A stretch of 64,000 nucleotides of DNA from JALNZF01 sp964447405 (GCA_964447405.1 CAYUSP010000002.1:682001-746000), one strand, 5' to 3'; shown: positions 1 to 8,515, counted from the stretch's first letter. Notes: generated by a model not told the origin, from the sequence alone. Numbers and translations: made by a program.

Positions 1-1
1 C

Positions 2-478
2 GCGAGAAAGGTGAACATACCCGAGGAGAACATCTTTATCCTGGAGAACGGCGAGGTGATGGAGTTCACCGCGGAAACCGCACGCCGGGCCGGGCGTGTC
101 GCAATCGGCAGGGTGTACATCGACGGGAAGACCGCGGGCTCCACAGCGGATTCGGGCGTGGACACAGTCGTGCTGCGCGATCGGATGAAGCTTGCCCACG
201 ACGGAGTGGTGATCGTGATCCTCGGGATCGAAAAGACCTCGGGCAGGGTAGTCTCAGGGCCTGACATCGTGTCGCGCGGATTCGTGTTCGAGGACGCGTC
301 GCAGGAACTGCTTGCCGAGGTCAAGGCTGTTGTCATGGACACCCTGACGCTCATGATCCCCGAAGCCAAGGGAGACTGGTCTCTCGTTTCCGCCCGCGTC
401 AGGAGCAGCCTTAAGAAGTTCATCAACAAGCGCATGGAGCGGCGGCCCATGATCCTGCCGATCATCATGGAGATATGA
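2..478 (+). CDS. rnj: Ribonuclease J, C-terminal part (cut by window edge)
   Basis: The frame is open from the first bases, so the gene starts upstream of the window. The visible 158 residues match the C-terminal portion of RNase J: the end of the beta-CASP/RNA-specificity region (VDTVVLRDR, ILGIEKTSGRVVSGPDIVSRGF) followed by the small C-terminal domain that ends in a basic helix and MILPIIMEI. RNase J is a zinc-dependent 5'-3' exo- and endoribonuclease of the metallo-beta-lactamase fold that works in mRNA turnover and rRNA maturation in the cytoplasm. The catalytic HxHxDH part lies outside the window. The call rests on the characteristic SGPDIVSRGF segment. An internal GTG at 11 is not the real start. 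Confidence 0.9.
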   Translation, partial: ARKVNIPEENIFILENGEVMEFTAETARRAGRVAIGRVYIDGKTAGSTADSGVDTVVLRDRMKLAHDGVVIVILGIEKTSGRVVSGPDIVSRGFVFEDASQELLAEVKAVVMDTLTLMIPEAKGDWSLVSARVRSSLKKFINKRMERRPMILPIIMEI

Positions 479-938
479 GGAGGGAAGAATGAGGAGTTAG
501 GAATGGTTATTCCCTCTTTCGTAATTCTCAAGTGCCCTTTCTAATACTTTCGGCCTACCCAATAAATACCCCATTGATTTTCTTGACAAACAATCGGCAT
601 ATCCTATACAGTGGCAATATCCATTAACGAATAGAACCCATCTTTTCGGCACGCAAGGTATTTGGTAGAAGACCAGATTGCCGCTCCATGCGGCAGGAAG
701 CACAGAACGTGCATTACCGAAGTGCATCACCAGCGTCACATCCAGCATTCACTCTAAAAAGAGTACGTATCCACGGATTAACACGCATTAGCGAGGATAT
801 CTCACGCGGTTAAATCAAATCCAGTGATCACCAATTTGGTGATTATAGTTTTTTTACCCGTAATGGTTATTTAGTTTAAAACGTGTTTGTCAGTGGTTTC
901 AACAACGGGAATCAAACGGTGAAAGGAAAAGAATAATC
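479..938. other. Intergenic region without a convincing gene
   Basis: About 460 bases between RNase J and the amylase. The minus strand has an 83-codon open frame (497-748), but it lacks a good ribosome binding site and any recognisable domain. It may be the remnant of a decayed gene. The right half (750-938) is A/T-rich and holds the inverted repeat at 827-843, plus a weak purine-rich ribosome binding site (gaaaggaaaaga) in front of the amylase. Confidence 0.5.
827..843 (+). promoter_or_regulatory. Perfect 8-bp inverted repeat upstream of amylase
   Basis: The sequence atcaccaa-t-ttggtgat is a perfect 8+1+8 palindrome about 95 bases upstream of the amylase start. A T-rich run (848-855) follows it closely. 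It may be an operator for a dimeric regulator, or a weak intrinsic terminator closing transcription from the left. The very short centre favours a protein-binding site. The identity of any regulator is unknown. Confidence 0.35.
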
Positions 939-2303
939 ATGGGTGTTATCATGCAGGCCTTTTACTGGGATTGTCCCCGGATCGAGGAAAAGGAATATCA
1001 GTGGTGGAACCATGTCGCAGGTCAGGCCGCAGCCCTGCGTTCCGCGGGTTTCACTGCGCTCTGGCTGCCGCCTGCGAGCAAAGCTGCAAATGTGGGCTGC
1101 ATGTCCATGGGGTACGATGTCTACGACTATTACGATCTTGGAAAATTCCCGCAGAAGGCTGTGAGAATTGTTGACAACAAGGACGAGGTCAGGACCTGGT
1201 TCGGTTCTGAAAAGGAATTGCGCTCATTGATCCGGGCCGCGCACCAGAAGGAGCTGAAGGTCTATGCTGACCTGGTCCTGAACCACAACAATGGTGCTGA
1301 CGCTGAAGAATATAATCCGATCACGAACCGGATGTGGTGGACGCGCTTCACGCCCCAGAGCGGACTTTTCAGCCGCGACTGGACCTGCTTCAATCCCTCG
1401 CCCTACCGGGACCTGGATACCACGGCTTTCGGCGACATGCCCGACCTCTGCCACATCAATCCGCGCGTTTCAACCGGGATCCTGAACCACGCCAAGTGGC
1501 TGATCGAGGAGATCGGCTTCGACGGTTTCCGCTACGACTTTGTCAAAGGGTTCGGCGCCTGGATCGTGCGTGCGATCCATGACCGGAGCTACACGCGCGG
1601 GGGCAGGCCGGTAAAAATATTTGGGGTGGGAGAATGCTGGGCCGGTGATGATTACATAGACACCTGGCTCGACGCGGTCAACTCCTGGGCAGAGAACCGG
1701 GTTGGAGCCTTCGATTTTCCGCTCCGCTACCGGCTGAAGGACCTCTGCGATACCTACGACTTCAGTCTGCGCAGGCTTGTCGAGGGCGGCGTGCTCATGA
1801 AGGAGCGTCCGTTCGAGGCAGTGACGTTCGTGGACAATCACGATTTTCGCGGCAATGGCAACGCAGCGATCGTGAACGATAAGATGCTTGCCTACGCTTT
1901 TATCCTTACCCACGAGGGTTACCCATGCGTGTTCTGGCAGGATTATTTCTCCTGGGGTCTGGGCAGGCCAGGAGAGCATAACGGGATTGCGGCTCTTGTC
2001 CGAACGCACGAAGATCACGCGGGCGGCGAAACGTCGGTCCTCTTTGTCGACAACGACCTTTACATCATGCAGCGGAACGGTTTTGGACCTCAGAATGGAT
2101 TGATCTTTGTCCTGAACAACCGCGGGGATGCGTGGAACGGGGCATGGGTCAGAACGCAGTGGGCAAACACTATGTTCGTTCCTGTTGCATGGTGCGGCCG
2201 TGATGAAGCAAGCGCGCCCCGGGAGCAACGGACCCTGGAGGACGGCTGGGGCGAGTTCTACGCACCGCCGCGGGGTTACGCGGTGTATGTGCCGGATGGG
2301 TAA
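939..2303 (+). CDS. GH13 alpha-amylase family glycoside hydrolase
   Basis: 454 residues. The four conserved GH13 regions are visible in order: region I DLVLNH (about 111-116), region II GFRYDFV with nucleophile Asp200, region III GVGECW with acid/base Glu232, and region IV FVDNHD with Asp302. The enzyme therefore should hydrolyse or transfer alpha-1,4-glucan chains. There is no signal peptide: the protein starts directly with the first barrel strand (MGVIMQAFYWD). It is thus probably cytoplasmic and acts on internal glycogen or maltodextrin. It resembles compact bacterial and plant-type alpha-amylases with a short C-terminal beta domain (YIMQRNGFG...AVYVPDG). It stands alone, with no glycogen genes beside it. 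The ATG at 939 is preceded by gaaaggaaaaga. Confidence 0.85.
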   Translation: MGVIMQAFYWDCPRIEEKEYQWWNHVAGQAAALRSAGFTALWLPPASKAANVGCMSMGYDVYDYYDLGKFPQKAVRIVDNKDEVRTWFGSEKELRSLIRAAHQKELKVYADLVLNHNNGADAEEYNPITNRMWWTRFTPQSGLFSRDWTCFNPSPYRDLDTTAFGDMPDLCHINPRVSTGILNHAKWLIEEIGFDGFRYDFVKGFGAWIVRAIHDRSYTRGGRPVKIFGVGECWAGDDYIDTWLDAVNSWAENRVGAFDFPLRYRLKDLCDTYDFSLRRLVEGGVLMKERPFEAVTFVDNHDFRGNGNAAIVNDKMLAYAFILTHEGYPCVFWQDYFSWGLGRPGEHNGIAALVRTHEDHAGGETSVLFVDNDLYIMQRNGFGPQNGLIFVLNNRGDAWNGAWVRTQWANTMFVPVAWCGRDEASAPREQRTLEDGWGEFYAPPRGYAVYVPDG

Positions 2304-2407
2304 AGGAGCTTGATCATGAAAGAGAGAGAGGCACGGTAATCTATATACACCGATTATTCAAGTGGCGATAAATCAGCGTAAACAGTCAGCGTTATCAAGG
2401 AGAGTAC

Positions 2408-3340
2408 ATGAAGACATGCATACAGACGATCCAGAAATACCTCATTGCTTTTGCAGTACTTGCAGCGTCATCCGCTGTTGTTGCAACTGATGTCATTGCG
2501 CAAGGCAATCTTTTATCGGCAGCTACACCAGCCGAACCAGAACAAAAGCAGCAACATGGCGATGATCATTGCGACAAGGTCTCGCCGGTCAGTACGCACA
2601 AGATCAATTACATCACCGTAAATAATGTAGGAGGCAAGGATAACACGCAGGTTAAATTCCAGTTCAGCGCAAAATACAAGTTTCTTGACAAGGATTTTTC
2701 CGTGCAGGGCAAGCCCCTGTCCATCAACTTCGCTTATTCCCAAAAGTCGCTCTGGAATGTGGGGCAGGAATCCATGCCGTTCGAGGAGAACAATTATAAT
2801 CCCGAGGGTTTCCTGGATTATGGCCTGAATCTAATCCAGGGACCCTTTTCTCTGCGAAACATAATCCTGGGATATGAGCATGAGTCAAATGGGGTTGCAG
2901 GGCCTCCGTCCCGAAGCTGGAACCGTGCGTATGCGTCCGTCCGTCTGGGATTATTTCCTGTCGAACAGCTGTGCAATAAAAGAGCCCCGGATACCGATCG
3001 CATCGAGCTGTTTATGAAGGTATGGCACGCATCCGGTTACAGCGATCAGGACGCCTATCTCCAATTACTCGGCATTGACAAGAACTTTCTTGATTATGAA
3101 GGTCTCGGAGAGATCAGGCTTGTCCTGAGGGACTTCATTGTCGCCGGAGACTGGGGAAACCGGATCGATCTAACGTCAAAGGTCGGTGGCATGCGGAACG
3201 CGGAACTGCAGTATCAGCAGAAGATACCGCATGTGAATTTCTCGATCTATATGCAGCACTGGTACGGGTATAACGAAACACTGCTGAGATTCGATCGCTT
3301 TGGGCAAAGGACATTCTTCGGCGTGGCGTTCGTATATTAA
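2408..3340 (+). CDS. pldA: Outer-membrane phospholipase A (OMPLA)
   Basis: 310 residues with a signal peptide (about 1-32) followed by a 12-strand barrel protein of the phospholipase A1 family. The catalytic signature is clear: His158 and Ser160 in the motif HESNG, and Asn172 in SRSWNR. These match His142/Ser144/Asn156 of E. coli OMPLA, with the same spacing. The C-terminal strand ends in aromatic Tyr (FGVAFVY), as expected for barrel insertion by BAM. The family hydrolyses phospholipids that reach the outer leaflet when the outer membrane is disturbed, and works as a calcium-dependent dimer. An aaggagag ribosome binding site precedes the ATG. The next gene but one is another lipid acyl-hydrolase, the patatin-like lipoprotein at 3518. 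Confidence 0.9.
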   Translation: MKTCIQTIQKYLIAFAVLAASSAVVATDVIAQGNLLSAATPAEPEQKQQHGDDHCDKVSPVSTHKINYITVNNVGGKDNTQVKFQFSAKYKFLDKDFSVQGKPLSINFAYSQKSLWNVGQESMPFEENNYNPEGFLDYGLNLIQGPFSLRNIILGYEHESNGVAGPPSRSWNRAYASVRLGLFPVEQLCNKRAPDTDRIELFMKVWHASGYSDQDAYLQLLGIDKNFLDYEGLGEIRLVLRDFIVAGDWGNRIDLTSKVGGMRNAELQYQQKIPHVNFSIYMQHWYGYNETLLRFDRFGQRTFFGVAFVY

Positions 3341-3384
3341 CGTTAGCAGAAGACCTGAACAGCCAAATTACAGGGGAGGACGCA

Positions 3385-3465
3385 ATGCCAATGAGAATGA
3401 AATTATTCCTTATCATGTTTATTTGTCAGCGCAGCCAAGAGCACCAGCATGGCGGTATAGGATAA
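3385..3465 (+). CDS. Possible 26-residue peptide with hydrophobic start
   Basis: A short frame of 26 codons begins with MPMRMKLFLIMFIC, and a strong ribosome binding site (ggggagg, 3373-3379) sits just upstream. It looks like the first part of a signal peptide followed by a short polar tail, so it may be a leader peptide or the remnant of a lost lipoprotein gene. No family is recognisable. It lies in the 177-base gap between two lipid hydrolase genes. Confidence 0.3.
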   Translation: MPMRMKLFLIMFICQRSQEHQHGGIG

Positions 3466-3517
3466 ACCAAAAAAATGCACTGCAGCAAAGCAACAAGAAA
3501 GAAGGAGGCCCCATGAT

Positions 3518-4900
3518 ATGAACCGCTTGATAGTGAACCGAATAGTACTGAAAAGCGTTGCTGCATGCATATTCTTGACGATTTACTCCGGATGCACAAC
3601 GTACAGCTATACGAACAGCAAGGCATTACAGCCTGGAGTACAAGCGAAATCAGCACAGTTCAAGCTTGAGCAGGATCGGGGCTCCAAAGACAATAAAGTG
3701 CTTATGATACTCGCCCTTTCAGGCGGCGGAAGCAGGGCAGCCTATTTTTCGTCCATGTCCATGCTGCAGATGGAGAAGGTCTTTTCCAGCGAAGGGCTCA
3801 ATCTTCTGAAAGAGGTAGACGCGATCTCTTCTGTATCAGGCGGATCTCTCCCGGCCGCATACTATGCCATATCCCAGGACACCGCGCCCGGCTCCGCAAG
3901 AGCCCGCTCCAACCGGAATTGGGACGAGAGCACTGTCAAGGAGCTCATGGCAAGGAATTACATCAACAAGTGGATCGGGAACTGGTTCTGGCCCGGCAAT
4001 ATGGCTAAATACTGGTTCACTGCCTATGACCGCTCCGATATCATGGCGCAGACCTTTGCCGACAATTTGTATGATATTTCGCGAATCGGCACCGATCTCT
4101 CATACAAGGATATCAATCAGGAGAGGCCGCAGCTCATCATCAATGCTACGATCGGCAACGCGGGCCTGATGGGGGAAACCTTTACCTTTACCCGAGATGA
4201 TTTTGCGATCTATTTGAACTCCGACCTCTCCAGTTACGATGTAGCCCGGGCAGTCATGGCAAGCGCTTCATTCCCGAGCGTATTCCATTACATGACGCTC
4301 CGAAATTACCATGCTGAAAATAAATATATGCATGTGTTCGATGGCGGGAACTCGGACAACCTGGGCCTGAAAAGCGTGATGCGGATCATCGGAGAAAATC
4401 CCGATTATAAAAAAGTCATCGTCATCCTCGTGGACGCTTTTGTACCTCCCGCAGGCGTTTCCGAAGACCGCCCCGATCCCCGGGAGCTCATGGATTACGC
4501 TGTGGATATGAACTTCTTCGACAGCTTCGACAGCCTGCTTTCCGAGAACAGGAAAAATCTGATCAACATGCTCGAGAGTCAGCTGCAGTCAATGAACACG
4601 GCCTCGACCCTCTTCTACCATGTGCAATTTTCGGATATACAGGGTGAAAATCTGAAAAACAAAGTATATGGAATAAGCACTAGTTTCAAGCTTAAGAAAG
4701 GCCAGGCTGCTGATATGGAAGCGGCAGCAGCGAGCCTGTTCGTCAAAGAGAACACCTGCCTTCAGGATATCAAGGCGATATTGCGGAATGGGCAGGTCTC
4801 AAAAAGGGAATCGCCTTATTGTACGTGGCCGGAGAAGAATGAGAGTGTGAGTAGTGTTGGTAAGGTCCGTGTATTGGCAGAGAATGTGGGGCAGAAGTAG
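3518..4900 (+). CDS. Patatin-like phospholipase, lipoprotein
   Basis: 460 residues. The N-terminus is a lipoprotein signal ending in the lipobox YSGC. The patatin fold follows: the oxyanion loop GGGSRAA (69-75), the nucleophile elbow SVSGG with Ser107, and the catalytic Asp275 in FDGG. This is a Ser-Asp dyad lipid acyl-hydrolase that is probably anchored to the inner face of the outer membrane. It is exported, unlike cytosolic patatins. The elbow has Ser in place of the first Gly of GxSxG, as in some other patatins. The ribosome binding site gaaggagg (3501-3508) fixes the start at 3518, because the nearer ATG at 3513 runs into a stop after two codons. It follows pldA and may share a role in phospholipid remodelling. 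Confidence 0.85.
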   Translation: MNRLIVNRIVLKSVAACIFLTIYSGCTTYSYTNSKALQPGVQAKSAQFKLEQDRGSKDNKVLMILALSGGGSRAAYFSSMSMLQMEKVFSSEGLNLLKEVDAISSVSGGSLPAAYYAISQDTAPGSARARSNRNWDESTVKELMARNYINKWIGNWFWPGNMAKYWFTAYDRSDIMAQTFADNLYDISRIGTDLSYKDINQERPQLIINATIGNAGLMGETFTFTRDDFAIYLNSDLSSYDVARAVMASASFPSVFHYMTLRNYHAENKYMHVFDGGNSDNLGLKSVMRIIGENPDYKKVIVILVDAFVPPAGVSEDRPDPRELMDYAVDMNFFDSFDSLLSENRKNLINMLESQLQSMNTASTLFYHVQFSDIQGENLKNKVYGISTSFKLKKGQAADMEAAAASLFVKENTCLQDIKAILRNGQVSKRESPYCTWPEKNESVSSVGKVRVLAENVGQK

Positions 4901-5251
4901 AATAACGGTAGCGATGTATGTGCAGCTACTTTGGACGATTCTAAAATGACGACGTTTCGAGTGAAAGAATATGAAAGGAGGCCTGATCCGCGATGGATCT
5001 TTCGGATTTAGAAGGGTAATTAATGGACAAGGGTAACGTTCGAGAATTCCAGGATAAAACCGAAATAATGCCCGACGAATATTAAGACACATGCTGAAAG
5101 AAATGCAAAGAATCAATCGGAATGCAGCGCGATGCTTTGAGTGTCAAAAACGCAGGATTGTAAGAATCGCAGTGAAAGCAATTAGAGGATCATTTTTCCA
5201 ACTCGGATTCAAGCTATAGCATAGTTAGAAAAATACAATAAGGAGGCTAAT
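4901..5251. other. Intergenic region, nothing recognised
   Basis: About 350 A/T-rich bases between two lipoprotein genes. No gene, RNA or clear hairpin terminator was found. A ggagg followed by a 21-codon frame (near 4970-5030) has no recognisable features. The right end carries the aaggaggct ribosome binding site of the gene at 5252. Confidence 0.4.
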
Positions 5252-6013
5252 ATGAAAATTAGATATATGATAGGAAATCTTCTGCTGATGGGGACGTTTG
5301 TCATCCAATTTGCTCTTTCAGGCTGTGCAACAGCGTCACTTGATTACGCCGTTATCGTCAAAGCAAAAATGATACCTACAGAAATACCATTGCCTATCAA
5401 GACCATCGAAATCTACGACGCTCAACAAAAGAAACGTGTTGAAGCCGATGTGTTATCTCTAAATTCCGCAACTATCCGAGAAAGACTGACCAGTACTGAA
5501 ACTTTCATAACAGTTGAGAAGCGGGAAACTTCTGGATCCCTAAGCTATTTAGGAGCTGGTGGTAAAGTGTCAAAAGGTAGCTACAGGGTTACCTTTGACT
5601 ATGCCAACTACACCAACCAGAATATTTCTTTCAATGGCGATAACAAGGATACTGCGATAGGTAGAATTGGGGTCGGCCTCCGCATTATAGCAGACTTGGT
5701 AACTTCTGAAAGTGGCGTTGACTTGAGCGGATTAATTCCAATTGGTTTAGCTGCTCAAGATAATAAAGCAAGTGGCCAACTCAGTTTTCTTGTTTATGGT
5801 ATGAGTAACGATAAAATAGGCTTAGCTGTTCCGGCAACATCAATTCTCGATGTGAGCTCTATTCAAAAATCTTTTGAGGCTGCTGCCGCTGTCCGCATTT
5901 TGTTCGGATTAGAAAGCACTAAATTGGAACCATACCTTATTGGGGTGGCTGATATTAAACCTGCCGACGCAAAGAAGGCGTTAGAAGCAGCTAATAAGCT
6001 AACTAAAAATTAG
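5252..6013 (+). CDS. Hypothetical lipoprotein, 253 residues
   Basis: The protein begins with a lipoprotein signal (hydrophobic stretch about 7-23, lipobox LSGC, Cys at about 26). The mature part is a mixed beta-rich domain with repeated Thr/Ser-rich strands, and it ends in an Ala/Lys-rich helix (DAKKALEAANKLTKN). I do not recognise a family. The start is set by aaggaggctaat before the ATG. The codon use is more A/T-rich than in neighbouring genes, and the gene sits next to REP-type repeats. It may therefore be a recent arrival. It should be membrane anchored and face the periplasm. Confidence 0.6.
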   Translation: MKIRYMIGNLLLMGTFVIQFALSGCATASLDYAVIVKAKMIPTEIPLPIKTIEIYDAQQKKRVEADVLSLNSATIRERLTSTETFITVEKRETSGSLSYLGAGGKVSKGSYRVTFDYANYTNQNISFNGDNKDTAIGRIGVGLRIIADLVTSESGVDLSGLIPIGLAAQDNKASGQLSFLVYGMSNDKIGLAVPATSILDVSSIQKSFEAAAAVRILFGLESTKLEPYLIGVADIKPADAKKALEAANKLTKN

Positions 6014-6075
6014 AGGATATTTACCGTAATCGCAATCAAGGCGTAACCTAATCGTCGAGGCGGGAGAAGACTGGA

Positions 6076-6123
6076 GGGTCAGGTCTTTTTTAATTTGTAA
6101 CACCAATAAAAAAGACTGACACC
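6076..6123. repeat. REP-like hairpin element (gggtcaggtctttt family)
   Basis: Left arm gggtcaggtctttttt (6076-6091) and right arm aaaaaagactgacacc (6108-6123) form an almost perfect inverted repeat around a 16-base loop. The same gggtcaggtctttt motif bounds the transposase gene at 6951 and, inverted, at 7863. It is therefore a non-autonomous copy of the repeat handled by that enzyme. Confidence 0.7.
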
Positions 6124-6185
6124 TAGGTCATGCAACAACATCTGGTTGCAGCCGGTCTCACATACCCGGACCGGAGAGGTGGGCC

Positions 6186-6941
6186 ATGGACCTGACGAAA
6201 GAGCAGTATCGCTATTTTCTTAAGGACTTCGTGCGTCTGACGATCGACTTCAGTGCGACGGACCAGAGCAGGGGTGGCGAGCCTCCTCCTCTCCAGAAGC
6301 CAGTCCCCGCCGGAGGGAAGCGCATCGGACTCGTGCCGGTCCATGACTGGAAGGGCGTAAGGAACGTGGACCTGACAACAGCCTTTGCGGGGCGAGCGAG
6401 CGTCCGGAAATTCCTGCCGGAGCCGATCACCCTCGACGAACTTTCATTCCTACTCTGGGCAACCCAGGGCATCCGGTCCGTAGCCAGCGTGTCAACAGCG
6501 TTCCGCACGGTTCCTTCAGCAGGCTGCCGCCACAGTTTTGAGACTTATCTCTGCATCATGAACGTTCAGGGACTTGAGGAGGGGATCTACCGGTACCTTC
6601 CTCTTGAGCACCAGCTCCTTCTTGTTTCCACGCACGATGACCTGGGCCCGAAGGTCGCTCAGGCCGCCCTGGGCCAGTCTTATGCGGGCAGATCGGCAGT
6701 CACGTTTGTCTGGACCACGATACCCTACCGCATGGAGTGGCGTTATGGTCTGGCAGCGCACAAGGTGATCGCCATTGACGCCGGTCATGTATGCCAGAAC
6801 CTCTACCTTGCCTGCGCTGCCATCACAGCAGGCACCTGTGCCATCGCTGCGTATCACCAGCAGGCCATGGATGAGCTTCTTGGTGTTGACGGCGAAGAAG
6901 AGTTCACTATCTATCTCGCTCCGGTGGGGAAGAGCAAATAG
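6186..6941 (+). CDS. SagB-type nitroreductase-like flavoprotein
   Basis: 251 residues. From about residue 55 the protein has the nitroreductase/SagB-type dehydrogenase fold: the FMN-contacting RASVRKF segment, LSFLLWATQGI, the PSAGCRHSFETYL loop, and the C-terminal IDAGHVCQNLYLACAAITAGTCAIAAY helix. Members bind FMN and carry out oxidation or reduction with NAD(P)H. Some SagB proteins oxidise azolines in peptide natural products. No cyclodehydratase or precursor peptide gene lies nearby, so a stand-alone redox role is more likely. The start at 6186 follows ggagaggtgggcc. The gene is flanked on both sides by copies of the same REP-like motif. Confidence 0.8.
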   Translation: MDLTKEQYRYFLKDFVRLTIDFSATDQSRGGEPPPLQKPVPAGGKRIGLVPVHDWKGVRNVDLTTAFAGRASVRKFLPEPITLDELSFLLWATQGIRSVASVSTAFRTVPSAGCRHSFETYLCIMNVQGLEEGIYRYLPLEHQLLLVSTHDDLGPKVAQAALGQSYAGRSAVTFVWTTIPYRMEWRYGLAAHKVIAIDAGHVCQNLYLACAAITAGTCAIAAYHQQAMDELLGVDGEEEFTIYLAPVGKSK

Positions 6942-6950
6942 GAGCAAATA

Positions 6951-6971
6951 GGGTCAGGTCTTTTAATTTGA
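6951..6971 (+). repeat. Left REP half-site of the transposase
   Basis: gggtcaggtcttttaatttga lies 31 bases upstream of the transposase start. It is inverted relative to aaaagacctgacact at 7863-7877 and in direct orientation to 6076-6091. The preceding gagcaaatag is duplicated in tandem (about 6932-6951), at the end of the SagB gene. Confidence 0.75.
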
Positions 6972-7002
6972 CATTCTCCTCGTTATTTGCTAATTTCCCC
7001 TT

Positions 7003-7854
7003 ATGACCCGCCCGCTCCGCATAGAATACGCCGGTGCTGTCTATCACATCACCTCACGCGGTAATGAAAAGAAGTCCGTTTTCAAAAACGACCAGGACCG
7101 GATCAACTTCCTGAATACACTCCAGCACGTCAACAAGCGGTATAATTGGCTCTGTCATGCCTACTGCCTGATGGACAACCATTATCACCTCCTGATCGAA
7201 ACACCGGATGGCAATCTGTCCCTGGGTATGCGGCAGTTGAACGGAGTCTATACACAGCTTTTTAATAAACGACATCAACGAACGGGGCATCTGTTTCAGG
7301 GCCGATATAAATCGATCCTCATTCAGAAAGACAGCCATCTTCTGGCAGTATGCCGGTACGTAGTGTTAAATCCAGTTCGGGCGAACATGGTTGAACGTCC
7401 GGAAACGTGGAAATGGTCCAGCTACCTGGCTACGGCAGGATGGGAATCACCGTCGCCGTGCCTGAGCACGGATTGGGTTCTTGGACAATTCAGCCGAATG
7501 AGGGCTACAGCAGAACAAAAATACCGTCAATTCGTCGAATGGGGTATCGGCAAGGAGTCTATCTGGGGAGAGGTGAAAGGACAATCTGTACTGGGTGAAG
7601 ACGATTTCGTGGAGGGACTCATCTCCCATATCAAGAAACATAAGGACATTCCAGAAATACCCAAGAGTCATCGGTACGTGAACAGGCCATCTCTTGAGAA
7701 GGTATTTCCGAAAAATGTGATACTGGACAAGAGAAAACGAGATAAAAAGATCATTGATGCCGTGCAAAAATATGGCTATACTCAGCAGCAAATAGCAGCT
7801 CATCTGAACATGCATTATTCAACGATCAGCAATATAGTGAGAGTAAAGGCGTAG
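7003..7854 (+). CDS. REP-associated tyrosine transposase (Y1/HUH, RAYT)
   Basis: 283 residues. The N-terminal Y1 transposase domain starts MTRPLRIEYAGAVYHI and holds the HUH metal motif His60-Tyr-His62 (in DNHYHLL) and the catalytic Tyr119 in CRYVVLNPVRA. The C-terminal 60 residues form a helix-turn-helix (YGYTQQQIAAHLNMHYSTISNIV). RAYT enzymes cut and rejoin single-stranded REP hairpins. The gene is intact and is bracketed by inverted copies of the gggtcaggtctttt repeat (6951 and 7863). It therefore forms a self-contained element, with a further REP hairpin at 6076. Confidence 0.92.
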   Translation: MTRPLRIEYAGAVYHITSRGNEKKSVFKNDQDRINFLNTLQHVNKRYNWLCHAYCLMDNHYHLLIETPDGNLSLGMRQLNGVYTQLFNKRHQRTGHLFQGRYKSILIQKDSHLLAVCRYVVLNPVRANMVERPETWKWSSYLATAGWESPSPCLSTDWVLGQFSRMRATAEQKYRQFVEWGIGKESIWGEVKGQSVLGEDDFVEGLISHIKKHKDIPEIPKSHRYVNRPSLEKVFPKNVILDKRKRDKKIIDAVQKYGYTQQQIAAHLNMHYSTISNIVRVKA

Positions 7855-7862
7855 CGCCAAAA

Positions 7863-7878
7863 TAAAAGACCTGACACT
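7863..7878 (-). repeat. Right REP half-site of the transposase
   Basis: aaaagacctgacactt, eight bases after the transposase stop codon, is the reverse complement of the left half-site at 6951-6964. Together they delimit an element of about 930 bases (6951-7878). Confidence 0.75.
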
Positions 7879-7951
7879 TAGGACACTCTCATATACATAG
7901 TAACGGTAAGGAAGCGTGAGTCTAATAATTTTACGGCAATGCGGAGGCTCT

Positions 7952-8158
7952 ATGAACAACAAGATCGTACGCTTTATAGCATCGCTTACAACGGGCAGCT
8001 GGCTCCGGATCCTACTGACGGTCGTATTGACGACCGGCAGCGTTCTTATGGCATACGGCACAGAAATGGGCTATCAGCTTCTGATCGGCTGCAATCTCAT
8101 AACTATAGCAGGTACGATCATCATGGAATATAGGAACTTCAGGAAGCGTTCAGGATAA
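7952..8158 (+). CDS. Small membrane protein, 68 residues
   Basis: The start is the ATG at 7952, which has gcggagg nine bases upstream. The protein has two hydrophobic segments (about residues 12-30 and 35-55) and a basic C-terminus (EYRNFRKRSG), so it is probably a two-helix inner membrane protein. No family is recognised. It is followed after 22 bases by a small lipoprotein gene and may be co-transcribed with it. Confidence 0.55.
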   Translation: MNNKIVRFIASLTTGSWLRILLTVVLTTGSVLMAYGTEMGYQLLIGCNLITIAGTIIMEYRNFRKRSG

Positions 8159-8180
8159 AACTGATATGCAAAGAGGCTGT

Positions 8181-8486
8181 ATGAAATATAATTCCACCAG
8201 ATGGGTCATTGCATTTGGCATCTGTTTCTCACTCACCGCCTGCTCCGAGGACAAGAACCCCGCCCAACAGTACGGCAACACAATGGTCCAGTCGCTTAAA
8301 ACAGCGAAGACGGTCGAAAAGAAGGTGAATGTGCTGGCAGTGCAGAAATCAATTCAGGAATATCATGCCGCCAACGGACGGTATCCCGCGGATCTGAGCG
8401 AAGTTGCTGCGTTTAATGGCTTGGTTTTGGAGAGCGACAGGTATGATTACGATCCTGCAACTGGAATTTTGACACAAAAACCGTGA
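8181..8486 (+). CDS. Small lipoprotein with GspG/pilin-like tail motif
   Basis: The ATG at 8181 has agaggct upstream and gives a lipoprotein signal with lipobox LTAC; an in-frame ATG at 8166 is less likely. The mature protein is about 80 residues. Its segment AVQKSIQEYHAANGRYPADLSEV resembles the region of type II secretion pseudopilins (GspG) where the long helix meets 'GxYPt'. Here it is on a lipoprotein and not on a prepilin. The function is unknown. It lies end to end with the histidine kinase gene on the other strand. Confidence 0.6.
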   Translation: MKYNSTRWVIAFGICFSLTACSEDKNPAQQYGNTMVQSLKTAKTVEKKVNVLAVQKSIQEYHAANGRYPADLSEVAAFNGLVLESDRYDYDPATGILTQKP

Positions 8487-8515
8487 ACCGCAAGGATCAC
8501 TTTTAAGGATTTGTA

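Noticed and set aside
497..748. 83-codon minus-strand frame as a gene
   Set aside because: No ribosome binding site, no family features and an odd composition. It was compared by eye with GIY-YIG-type nucleases, but the match is too weak.
6186..6941. RiPP biosynthesis cluster around the SagB-like gene
   Set aside because: There is no cyclodehydratase, precursor peptide or transporter near. Its neighbours are a lipoprotein and a transposase.
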